A stretch of DNA of 5,398 nucleotides from Halobacteriales archaeon (GTDB lineage: Archaea; Halobacteriota; Halobacteria; Halobacteriales; Hikarchaeaceae). The number at the start of each line of letters is the position of its first letter. Position 1 is the stretch's first letter. The notes under the pieces are model-generated. The model made no database searches, was not told where the DNA came from, and saw only the letters and a program-made list of their open reading frames with translations. Below, one piece after another: positions 1 through 5,398 of this stretch. Position numbers and translations under genes: made by a program. The stretch covers positions 1-5,398 of the forward strand of contig JAPYRM010000064.1 in assembly GCA_029941175.1 (NCBI GenBank). The letters are read 5' to 3'.

Positions 1-912
1 GTTGGTGACTCTGAAATTTAATACAGACGTAAGTTCTGCAGGGTAAGGTATATTTACAAAAAAGAGAAGTGCCAATCCTACAAAAGCCATACTGACCACG
101 CCGAGGAATGCAATATAATCGGGAGTATTTCCGGAGATATGATCCATATTCGATCTAACGAAAAAGAATATAGCGAAGATCCCTATTAGAAGTAACCCAG
201 GGGGCCACACCAAAAGATAAAGTAAAGTCGTCAGCCCTACCATTCCTCCCCATATTAAAGGCCTCTTTAATTTGGAAAAGTCCTTTAGTTCAACCAATTC
301 CCACACGGGTTTGTCATCGAGAAAAACGGTGATTGCAATTAACAAGGTCAGTATTGCAATGGCTTGGAAAAATACCTCTGCGACATGATGATCTGAATAA
401 CCTGCTATGCTTCGCTGTAAAAATACCCCCGGTAATAAAGCCAGTAACAGTGCAGCGAAGATACCTCCACTTTTTCCTCCAAAATGTTTGGCTATAAGAT
501 AAGTAGGGAGTACAGTTAAAGAGCCAATGAGTGCAGGAGTGATAATGAGTACTTTCATGATTAACTCAGTGGATGGACTTCCTACTCCGATAATTAGTGC
601 AAATGTGGCTACAATTTGGTCATATAAAGTTCCAAATTGACCTACTTGAGTCCCATAAGGGAAATTTGTCCAAGGGTCAAAAGGCATGTTAAATGGCCAG
701 TGATGAGTGGTATAAGTGACCATTCTGAGATGATACCAAGGATCGTTTCCAGCTAGATATATCTGATCATTGAAAAAATATAAAGAATACGCCCTCATTC
801 GAATCCAAAGCATAAATAGAAAGATAAAAATAAGAGATATTTCAGCACACCATTTTTCAATGAAGTGTGCAAGTGAAGTTTGGGAGAGACTAGATGTAAG
901 GCTGTTTTTCAT
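1..912 (-). CDS. aglB: Oligosaccharyltransferase AglB (STT3 family), N-terminal 304 residues, cut by left window edge
   Basis: AglB transfers the assembled glycan from a dolichol-phosphate carrier to Asn in N-X-S/T sequons on the outer face of the membrane. The reading frame is open from an ATG at 912-910 to base 1. No other in-frame start lies between this ATG and the upstream stop. After a short cytoplasmic tail comes a first membrane helix (about residues 25-43). The first external loop follows, with the STT3/AglB signature GNDPWYHLRM (residues 55-64), where D57 is the expected metal-binding acid. The second external loop carries SDHHVAE (173-179), matching the archaeal D-x-H metal site (D174, H176). 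MPFDPWTNFPYGT (76-88) and QFGTLYDQ (92-99) are also typical of AglB. Further hydrophobic helices alternate up to the edge. The WWDYG region and C-terminal periplasmic-type domain must lie beyond base 1; family members are about 800 residues or more. Motif recognition is from memory of haloarchaeal AglB. It is divergent from the GT4 gene next door, as expected for an agl cluster. Confidence 0.93.
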   Translation of the reverse strand, partial: MKNSLTSSLSQTSLAHFIEKWCAEISLIFIFLFMLWIRMRAYSLYFFNDQIYLAGNDPWYHLRMVTYTTHHWPFNMPFDPWTNFPYGTQVGQFGTLYDQIVATFALIIGVGSPSTELIMKVLIITPALIGSLTVLPTYLIAKHFGGKSGGIFAALLLALLPGVFLQRSIAGYSDHHVAEVFFQAIAILTLLIAITVFLDDKPVWELVELKDFSKLKRPLIWGGMVGLTTLLYLLVWPPGLLLIGIFAIFFFVRSNMDHISGNTPDYIAFLGVVSMAFVGLALLFFVNIPYPAELTSVLNFRVTN

Positions 913-973
913 TTGTGTGGAAATTTGGTTATGTCGGAAGAGCTTTTGCGGATAGGTAAAAAGTTGTTACGAT
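913..973. promoter_or_regulatory. Short divergent promoter region between aglB and the GT4 gene
   Basis: These 61 bases separate two divergent start codons, so they must hold both promoters unless one lies inside the opposing gene. No strong archaeal TATA box is visible. The best AT-rich candidates are AAATTTGGTTA near 921-931 for the rightward gene and AACTTTTTACC (minus strand, near 956-966) for aglB. Neither start has a GGAGG-like ribosome binding site at the normal distance, which fits leaderless or short-leader mRNAs, common in Halobacteria. The location is firm; the individual boxes are guesses. Confidence 0.35.
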
Positions 974-1978
974 ATGTGGCGAGTGTGTATGGTTTATCAA
1001 GGAGAAGGGCCCCACTACGCCCATAAGGTGTTTGGGGACTCCATAAATTGTGAATATGAGCACTTTGAAGGGGGAGGGGCGGGCAATAAGAGTAGAAATA
1101 GCATTATTAGACGTGTAGAAACGGGTCTCAAGTTACGTAGAGGGTACGAAATAGTAGTTGCAGAGGGATCTTCAGTGTTGCAAACAGTGCTTGTCTATAA
1201 TAATATAAAAGATAGGAGATCCCAGGCAATATTTTTGATAGCAGATGAAACATTCCATACCTTGAATTATAGGAAAACTAGATATTTATGGAAAATGGTC
1301 AAACCGATAACAAATAGAACCATAAACGGGTGCATTTCGGTGAGTGATCTTGCATATCAATGGTGTGAGCCATACATAGGCTCTTTACCATATGAAATTG
1401 TCCACCCACCCATTGAAAATGAAAAATATGGGCCACTATCGAGGTTAGAACCTCTATCGGACCAAGATGAATTTGTGGTGGTTTCTGTGGGAAGTGCTAG
1501 GCCTTCGAAGAACTATCACCGATTATGTAAATCATTCGGGAGGTTTAGAGAGGATGCAGATCCAAAATCGAAATTAATTTTAATAGGTTCGGGTCATGAA
1601 AATGAGAGTTATGCAAGAGGAGAAGGCATAGAAACACCAGGGAAAGTATCTGTGAAAGAGTTGGTGCAGGTATTAGAGAGGGCAAGTGTGTACATTCAAC
1701 CGTCCGTGGCAGATGCATTCCCAGTGGCTAGTTTAGAGGCGATGCTCTCTGCCACTCCAACTATTGTTACAGAGCAAGTGGGGACTAAAGAATTGGTTCC
1801 AAAAGATCAGGTGAGTTCGAGTACAGAAGATGGAATATACAATTGCATGGTTAATTGTCATGAGATGGGAGAGGTAGAAAGGATTGAAAGAGGAAAAGAT
1901 CATAGACAATGTGTGTGGGGCCTAACTGAAAAGAATCAAGCAAAAGAATTTAGAAATGCAATTGGGCGGTTGGTATAG
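974..1978 (+). CDS. GT-B fold glycosyltransferase, family 4 (GT4-like), probable glycan-assembly enzyme
   Basis: This 334-residue protein is a retaining, nucleotide-sugar-dependent glycosyltransferase of the GT-B fold, acting in the cytoplasm or at the inner membrane face. The N-terminal half starts with a Rossmann strand (RVCMVYQG, 3-10) and ends in a linker with GCISVSD (119-125) and VHPPIE (143-148). The C-terminal nucleotide-binding domain starts at VVVSVGSARPSKNYHRL (168-184), where R176 and K179 match the phosphate-contacting Arg/Lys pair of GT4 enzymes. It contains SVADAFPVASLEAML (244-258), the usual E-x7-E motif, here with Asp at the first position (D247, E255). No signal peptide or membrane helix is seen. 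It is slightly shorter than many GT4 enzymes (about 350-400). ATG 974 keeps the first beta strand intact; ATG 989 would cut it. No Shine-Dalgarno is apparent. It sits divergent to aglB and convergent with the FkbM gene, with 15 bp between the stops. The sugar donor and acceptor cannot be read from the sequence. Confidence 0.9.
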   Translation: MWRVCMVYQGEGPHYAHKVFGDSINCEYEHFEGGGAGNKSRNSIIRRVETGLKLRRGYEIVVAEGSSVLQTVLVYNNIKDRRSQAIFLIADETFHTLNYRKTRYLWKMVKPITNRTINGCISVSDLAYQWCEPYIGSLPYEIVHPPIENEKYGPLSRLEPLSDQDEFVVVSVGSARPSKNYHRLCKSFGRFREDADPKSKLILIGSGHENESYARGEGIETPGKVSVKELVQVLERASVYIQPSVADAFPVASLEAMLSATPTIVTEQVGTKELVPKDQVSSSTEDGIYNCMVNCHEMGEVERIERGKDHRQCVWGLTEKNQAKEFRNAIGRLV

Positions 1979-1993
1979 AATAGTGAAATGGAA

Positions 1994-2728
1994 CTAATCT
2001 CGGACAAAGGCATATACATCCCCATTCTCAAAAGTAGAATATCCTGAACTTTCTAATTTGGACACCATGGGTTGAATTAATCCAAATTTGTTATGAAATT
2101 CGATTATTATCAAAGGACAGTGGCGTACGAGGATGTCAAATTCGTGTTGGATTAAGTCGAATTCGTTCCCTTCTATATCAAGGAGTAAGAGGAACTGGTC
2201 TAGTTTGTATTGATCGATAATATGCCCAAGGGTGATAGATTCTACTTGGACTGTATCAGAAGAATTTACATCAATACGACTTGATTCGAAGGGACCACTT
2301 GCATCGAATGTTACAAATCCAGGGGTAGGAGAATAGGCATGATTGAGTATTTCAAATTTACAACCATTCAACATGCGATTAGAGTATAGGATGGGCAATA
2401 TGAAGGGATTTGGTTCGATCACAATGTGTTTATTTTTAGGTTTTATTTTTTGTCCAACATAGCAAGATATAAATCCGAGTCCACCTCCAAGTTCCACAAC
2501 ATCAAAATTTGGCAAGAGATGCTTTTCCAGTAGATAGAATTCGTTTTCTTCGAATTTATCAGAGACTAAATCGTACTTCACAGAGTTGGTAATTCTATTA
2601 TTTTTTACATTTAGTAAAATCCCCCTAGATTTGACTTTTCCCCCAGTTATAACTATCCAAATGCCTACTAAATGTGCTAAAACTTGGTATTCCAATACCC
2701 CACGAATTGTTGTAATAATACTTTTCAT
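1994..2728 (-). CDS. FkbM-family SAM-dependent methyltransferase
   Basis: This 244-residue class I methyltransferase belongs to the FkbM family, whose members O-methylate hydroxyls on sugars, glycans and secondary metabolites. SAM-binding motif I is VVELGGGLGFIS (77-88). The acidic residue for the ribose hydroxyls is E105 in VIEPNP (103-108). The family hallmark is LLLDIEGNEFDLI (181-193), with the D-x-E-G signature at D184, E186 and G187. Before motif I lies the usual glutamate-rich helix (EENEFYLLEKHLLP, 60-73). A short hydrophobic stretch (about 16-28) near the N-terminus could touch the membrane but is too short for a confident helix. Its ATG overlaps the stop of the upstream HprK-like gene by four bases (ATGA, 2725-2728), so it is the second gene of a two-gene operon and probably translated by reinitiation. 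In this setting methylation of a sugar in the N-glycan, or of another surface polysaccharide, is the likely role. Substrate is inferred only from context. Confidence 0.9.
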   Translation of the reverse strand: MKSIITTIRGVLEYQVLAHLVGIWIVITGGKVKSRGILLNVKNNRITNSVKYDLVSDKFEENEFYLLEKHLLPNFDVVELGGGLGFISCYVGQKIKPKNKHIVIEPNPFILPILYSNRMLNGCKFEILNHAYSPTPGFVTFDASGPFESSRIDVNSSDTVQVESITLGHIIDQYKLDQFLLLLDIEGNEFDLIQHEFDILVRHCPLIIIEFHNKFGLIQPMVSKLESSGYSTFENGDVYAFVRD

Positions 2729-3753
2729 AGATCGACTTGGTTCTGTATAAGTTTGTGGAATTCTTCTACGTTGTTAGCACAAACGTCGTAGCAAGTGACG
2801 TTTGAAAGTGCATGTTCAATGATTTCTTTTTCTTTTTCAAATAGCATTGCAGAATCAAAATTCGTGTAATAAGCATAAAAATTGAGAGAATAGATTCTGA
2901 AAGGGTCAATTAGTTCAGTAGTGGTCATGAGTAATTTTTGAACTGCGACTGAAGATGGAATTGATGAAATTTTATTTTTATTTGCAGATCGCAAAAGGAA
3001 TACATCGCTGATCGTTCCAGAGGTATCTATGAGGGAAGAAGGAACGTCTATTCGTTTGCTGAGTTCAAATTTAAATACGCTTTCAAGTCCAAATAGCAGT
3101 AGCTGATGTTTTGCAACCCATTGTTTCCAGGTAGGGGGCGTGTACGAGATGGAAGTACCTGTCAAAGTGTAAGGAGAAATGCCTACACGAGTGGGATATG
3201 AAAATGCTTGGCCATTTTTGGATATTACGGTTAGATCGTCGGACATAAATTTGATATCGGTTCCGTCAACTAGAGACAGGACAGTTGATGTTTTTCCAGT
3301 ATCTCGCATTCCAGAAATTAAATAACAACTATCAGAAGTTGAGATACAACCAGAATGGACTAGAGTATGCCCTTTTTGAATAAATTTAAATAACAGAATT
3401 GTATTGAACAAATTTGTCAAATCTCCAAATCTTTTGAAATCTTTTGTAAATGAAATTTTAGTAGTATTTTCAAGATCGGTTAATAGAAGTTTTACATTTA
3501 GAAAGGGAAGCCTGTAATCGATTGCAAGTTGGGATTCATTGTGTCCAACAAAGAAAATGCTACACCGATGCATTTCTGTTTCTGTAAAAGGCAGAGAGAG
3601 AGATTCCTCAGATACATCAATATCAAAGTTAAAAGAAGTAGGCGGAGAAGAGATACGGAAATAGTCAGGAATGGGAAGATCGACGTTCGATCGGATATGA
3701 AGAATGTCGTGTATAGAGTAATAGTGAGGACTGCTCGAGGAGGGAGAAGACAT
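2725..3753 (-). CDS. HPr kinase-like (HprK/PEPCK superfamily) P-loop protein, copy 1
   Basis: This 342-residue protein resembles the C-terminal domain of HPr serine kinase. The nucleotide-binding loop is GMRDTGKTS (148-156), a G-x4-G-K-T Walker A with K154 and T155. It is preceded by LVHSGCIS (131-138), where H133 is the His usually found on the strand before the loop. The SDD pair at 171-173 is the likely Mg-binding or catalytic acid site, followed by NGQAFSYP (180-187). The N-terminal 100 residues form a beta-rich region with IRSNVDLPIP (20-29), a pattern seen in related proteins of biosynthetic clusters; it supports the chosen ATG, the only Met before residue 61. A Ser/Pro-rich leader (residues 2-9) precedes it. 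No PTS or HPr gene is in view, so HPr is probably not the substrate. Phosphorylation of a small molecule or glycan precursor, or an ATP-driven helper role for the coupled FkbM enzyme, is inference. A paralog lies at the right edge of the window. Confidence 0.87.
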   Translation of the reverse strand: MSSPSSSSPHYYSIHDILHIRSNVDLPIPDYFRISSPPTSFNFDIDVSEESLSLPFTETEMHRCSIFFVGHNESQLAIDYRLPFLNVKLLLTDLENTTKISFTKDFKRFGDLTNLFNTILLFKFIQKGHTLVHSGCISTSDSCYLISGMRDTGKTSTVLSLVDGTDIKFMSDDLTVISKNGQAFSYPTRVGISPYTLTGTSISYTPPTWKQWVAKHQLLLFGLESVFKFELSKRIDVPSSLIDTSGTISDVFLLRSANKNKISSIPSSVAVQKLLMTTTELIDPFRIYSLNFYAYYTNFDSAMLFEKEKEIIEHALSNVTCYDVCANNVEEFHKLIQNQVDL

Positions 3754-3780
3754 GGTTGTTGTTACAATAGGTGGGATTAG

Positions 3781-3790
3781 GATATAGTTA
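3781..3790 (-). promoter_or_regulatory. Candidate TATA box for the HprK-like/FkbM operon
   Basis: On the minus strand this reads AACTATATCC. Its centre lies about 32 bases before the HprK-like ATG. With the usual archaeal spacing of about 25-27 bases from TATA to start site, transcription would begin within a few bases of the ATG, giving an essentially leaderless mRNA. This agrees with the absence of a Shine-Dalgarno. A second AT patch (GTATAACC, minus strand, around 3791-3798) is an alternative. Confidence 0.4.
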
Positions 3791-3804
3791 GGTTATACGG
3801 TTTC

Positions 3805-3817
3805 TTTTTTGGGGGGG
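3805..3817. repeat. Homopolymer tract T6 followed by G7 between divergent promoters
   Basis: Six T are followed directly by seven G on the plus strand. The tract lies upstream of both predicted TATA boxes. Long G runs can change length by replication slippage and alter promoter spacing, as described for phase-variable bacterial surface genes. Whether that happens here is unknown. The run may also be a sequencing length error, but being non-coding it does not affect any reading frame. Confidence 0.8.
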
Positions 3818-3827
3818 AACGGAACAG

Positions 3828-3837
3828 AAAATATATC
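3828..3837 (+). promoter_or_regulatory. Candidate TATA box for the GT2 gene
   Basis: The sequence AAAATATATC has a purine-rich stretch (GGAACAG) just before it that could act as the TFB-recognition element. Standard archaeal spacing puts the transcript start near 3858-3862, leaving a 5' leader of roughly 32-36 bases that would include the GGAG at 3880-3883. This agrees with a leadered message on this side, in contrast to the opposite gene. Confidence 0.45.
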
Positions 3838-3893
3838 AAAACGCGGAAGTAAAGTGATGCAGAGTTAAGAGAAGGTAGTGGAGACAATATGTT

Positions 3894-4868
3894 ATGTTAA
3901 ATTGTGTAGTCGTAATCCCAACATTGAATGAAGAGAGCAAGATAGGGGAATTAATTCAAAGTTTGAATGACGATGAGTACCCAAACAAAGAAATTATTGT
4001 AGTAGATGGTGGTTCGAAGGATAAAACCGTGGAAATATCTGAAAAAAATGGTGCTATTGTCATTCTAGAAAAAGGTGAGAATAAATCATTGCCAATGGCT
4101 AGGAACCAGGGGGCAGAATATGCGATAAAAGGTGGAAATGTGGACGTGTTGTGTTTTATTGATGGGGATCTGGTTTTGAGTCACAATTTTGTTTCTAATG
4201 CAATGGCCCATTTTAATGAAGACTCCGAGATGGCGGCGGTTAGAACGGTGGCAAATTCCATCAGAGATAGTGTATTAATGAAAGCATACTCACCGGTGGA
4301 AGATATAACAAAGTTGATCAAGAAAAATACTAATGCACCGCCCCCTCCTGCTCACTTCTATCGAAAGGACATTTTTGAATTGGCAGGTGGTTTCGAACCA
4401 CTTGGGTTTAGAGAAGATTGGACATTTTATAATAAAGTCAGAAAAATAGTAGAAGAAAAAGGAGGTAAAATTATTTTAGAGGAGAAATGCACTAGATATG
4501 GAAAATTTGATTCGATTAAAGAATTTTATAAGCAGCAGGAATGGTACGGAAGGACCTTCGTTCCATATGTAAAGTATGCAGGTTGGAAAAGTGGGGCGAA
4601 AGATTTGTTGATTCTTAGGCCAATTGGATATATCACAGGGGGCCTATTGGCTGGAATTGCGTTTTTGGCAACGGGGAAATCTGTTTTTTTGATAATAGGA
4701 ATTCCAATTGGTATCGAAATGGTCAAAATGGTGTATAAAAGCGTAAGATATAGATCTGCATACATAATCCCGCACTTTTTTCTTAATTCCATTGGGAATT
4801 ATTTTTTCATTGGAGGGATTATTAAGTATATCATAGGGGATAGAAAATTATCAAGAGGGGAAGGGTAA
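3894..4868 (+). CDS. Family 2 (GT-A fold) glycosyltransferase with C-terminal membrane helices
   Basis: This 324-residue inverting glycosyltransferase uses a nucleotide sugar and a divalent metal. The catalytic domain (about 1-235) opens with VVVIPTLNEES (5-15) and continues with IVVDGGSKDKT (35-45), where D38 should bind the nucleotide. ARNQGAEYA (69-77) and the metal-binding D-x-D in FIDGD (88-92; D90, D92) follow. GGFEPLGFREDW (165-176) holds the conserved E-D pair (E174, D175) near the acceptor. QQEWYGR (214-220) sits where processive relatives carry Q-x-x-R-W, but the Arg is absent, suggesting single-sugar transfer. Two or three hydrophobic segments follow (about 238-259, 263-281, 289-311), so the enzyme is probably anchored with the active site in the cytoplasm, as expected for work on a lipid-linked glycan. 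An upstream ATG at 3889 meets a stop after three codons, so ATG 3894 with GGAG ten bases before it is the start. Agl-pathway enzymes include similar proteins, but the exact sugar step cannot be assigned. Confidence 0.92.
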   Translation: MLNCVVVIPTLNEESKIGELIQSLNDDEYPNKEIIVVDGGSKDKTVEISEKNGAIVILEKGENKSLPMARNQGAEYAIKGGNVDVLCFIDGDLVLSHNFVSNAMAHFNEDSEMAAVRTVANSIRDSVLMKAYSPVEDITKLIKKNTNAPPPPAHFYRKDIFELAGGFEPLGFREDWTFYNKVRKIVEEKGGKIILEEKCTRYGKFDSIKEFYKQQEWYGRTFVPYVKYAGWKSGAKDLLILRPIGYITGGLLAGIAFLATGKSVFLIIGIPIGIEMVKMVYKSVRYRSAYIIPHFFLNSIGNYFFIGGIIKYIIGDRKLSRGEG

Positions 4869-4880
4869 AATTATTTTTTA
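4869..4880 (+). terminator. Possible T-rich terminator after the GT2 gene
   Basis: AATTATTTTTTA follows the GT2 stop directly, with six T at 4874-4879. Archaeal transcription often ends at such T runs without a hairpin. The run lies inside the last codons (Gly-Lys-Lys-stop) of the convergent HprK-like gene, so AT-rich lysine codons alone may explain it. Confidence 0.25.
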
Positions 4881-5398
4881 CCATTAATGGTGTCAAGGAC
4901 GATGCGAGGATAGCTATATAGATCATTAGATCGGATTTCGAAACATTTGGTAGACGATAAACCAGTGGTTAGAATTTCTCGCATAGTTTCAATCTTTTGG
5001 GAGAGATCGTATGCGAAGAAATAAGCATAGTAATTCAAGATGAAACTTCCAAATAAGTTATGAGTATCTAAGTGTTGGTTCATTGCTTGAGAAATGGCAC
5101 GACTATTCGGTATGGACACTGCTTTATTTTCAGATCCACCTACTATGAGGAATAAATAAGAGCAGGTGGAATTTCTGGAGATAAGATGCGGTGGCATCTC
5201 AAGATTTTTCGATTTGTACAGCCAGGGAAATTTTCCAAATATTAAAGAGATTAAAGGTATACGTGCAAGTTTACTACTAAAAATAGGATTTACAGATAAT
5301 TCAGGTACGGCATCATTTTTGAGTACATATGGCCCGGTTCCAATTTTTCCAGGATAGGAGAATACACCACCATTGGTATTGATAATAGCTAGGTCGTC
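4871..5398 (-). CDS. HPr kinase-like P-loop protein, copy 2, C-terminal 175 residues (5' end beyond right window edge)
   Basis: The frame is open from the right edge to a TAA at 4873-4871. An internal Met near 5197 is not the start. The visible part begins exactly at the DDL acid pair and continues NGGVFSYPGKIG and GPYVL, which align without gaps to DDL, NGQAFSYPTRVG and SPYTL of copy 1 (14 of 26 residues identical by hand count). Near the C-terminus LNYYAYFFAYD matches LNFYAYYTNFD of copy 1. From the DDL pair to the stop, copy 2 has 175 residues and copy 1 has 171, so the missing N-terminal part, including Walker A, is probably about 170 residues. It is convergent with the GT2 gene, with two bases between the stops. 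The function is unknown; kinase activity cannot be judged because the P-loop lies outside the window. Confidence 0.85.
   Translation of the reverse strand, partial: DDLAIINTNGGVFSYPGKIGTGPYVLKNDAVPELSVNPIFSSKLARIPLISLIFGKFPWLYKSKNLEMPPHLISRNSTCSYLFLIVGGSENKAVSIPNSRAISQAMNQHLDTHNLFGSFILNYYAYFFAYDLSQKIETMREILTTGLSSTKCFEIRSNDLYSYPRIVLDTINGKK

Larger units (their letters stand above)
3754..3893. promoter_or_regulatory. Divergent intergenic region holding the promoters of the HprK-like/FkbM operon and the GT2 gene
   Basis: This 140-bp non-coding gap lies between two divergent start codons. Two archaeal TATA-like boxes and a T6G7 homopolymer tract (listed separately) sit within it. GGAG at 3880-3883, ten bases before the GT2 ATG, is a credible Shine-Dalgarno for that gene. 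No comparable ribosome site precedes the HprK-like ATG, which fits a leaderless message on that side. No operator palindrome was recognised. Confidence 0.6.

Noticed and set aside
770..955. Open frame of 61 residues on the plus strand
   Set aside because: It lies antisense to the AglB N-terminus, has no family pattern, and AglB motifs clearly occupy the minus strand here.
3529..3780. Open frame of 83 residues on the plus strand
   Set aside because: It is antisense to the start of the HprK-like gene, is very Arg-rich with no recognisable domain, and runs into the divergent promoter region.
3889..3900. Upstream ATG before the GT2 gene as an alternative start or regulatory mini-frame
   Set aside because: It reads Met-Leu-Cys-stop and overlaps the real start in another frame; it is too short to support as a gene.
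4526..4792. Open frame of 88 residues on the minus strand
   Set aside because: It is a shadow of the membrane-helix part of the GT2 gene; its hydrophobicity mirrors the opposite strand.
4871..5197. Separate small gene of 108 residues starting at an internal Met
   Set aside because: The same frame stays open to the window edge and the upstream part carries the DDL and FSYP motifs shared with copy 1, so this is the C-terminus of a longer protein.
5166..5357. Open frame of 63 residues on the plus strand
   Set aside because: It is antisense to the second HprK-like gene, whose match to copy 1 establishes the minus-strand frame.
1..5398. CRISPR array, tRNA, insertion sequence or long direct repeats
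   Set aside because: No regularly spaced repeat, transposase motif, cloverleaf or terminal inverted repeat was seen by eye; almost all bases belong to coding frames.

Overview
The window is most likely part of a protein N-glycosylation or surface-glycan locus from an archaeon related to the Halobacteria. The marker gene is the 5' part of aglB, the archaeal oligosaccharyltransferase, at the left edge. Its motifs and the loop sequence KPVWELV resemble haloarchaeal AglB from memory. The DNA is AT-rich: a hand count of the first 60 bases gives about 35% GC, and the rest looks similar. The proteins are not acidic. By hand count the GT4 protein has about 43 D/E against 42 K/R, and the GT2 protein about 39 against 42. 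A salt-in extreme halophile would show strong acidity, so a low-salt or marine sister lineage, or an AT-rich genomic island, fits better than a typical haloarchaeon. This placement is inference.

Layout from left to right: aglB (minus strand, 5' part only, C-terminus beyond the left edge); a 61-bp divergent gap; a GT-B family 4 glycosyltransferase (plus); a 15-bp convergent gap; a FkbM-family methyltransferase and an HPr-kinase-like P-loop protein (both minus, HprK-like first, joined by a 4-bp ATGA overlap); a 140-bp divergent promoter region with a T6G7 tract; a membrane-anchored GT2 glycosyltransferase (plus); a 2-bp convergent gap; and the C-terminal half of a second HprK-like protein (minus, running off the right edge). 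Coding density is very high, and no stretch over 300 bases lacks a gene. I saw no tRNA, rRNA, CRISPR array, transposase or long repeat.

Inferred teamwork: the GT2 and GT4 enzymes would add sugars to a lipid-linked (dolichol-type) glycan on the cytoplasmic side. The FkbM enzyme would O-methylate a sugar or related hydroxyl. AglB would then transfer the finished glycan to Asn in secreted or S-layer proteins outside the cell. The two HprK-like proteins are the unexplained part. They are clear paralogs of each other, one is translationally coupled to the methyltransferase, and no HPr or other PTS gene is nearby. They may be a small-molecule or glycan kinase family specific to such loci.
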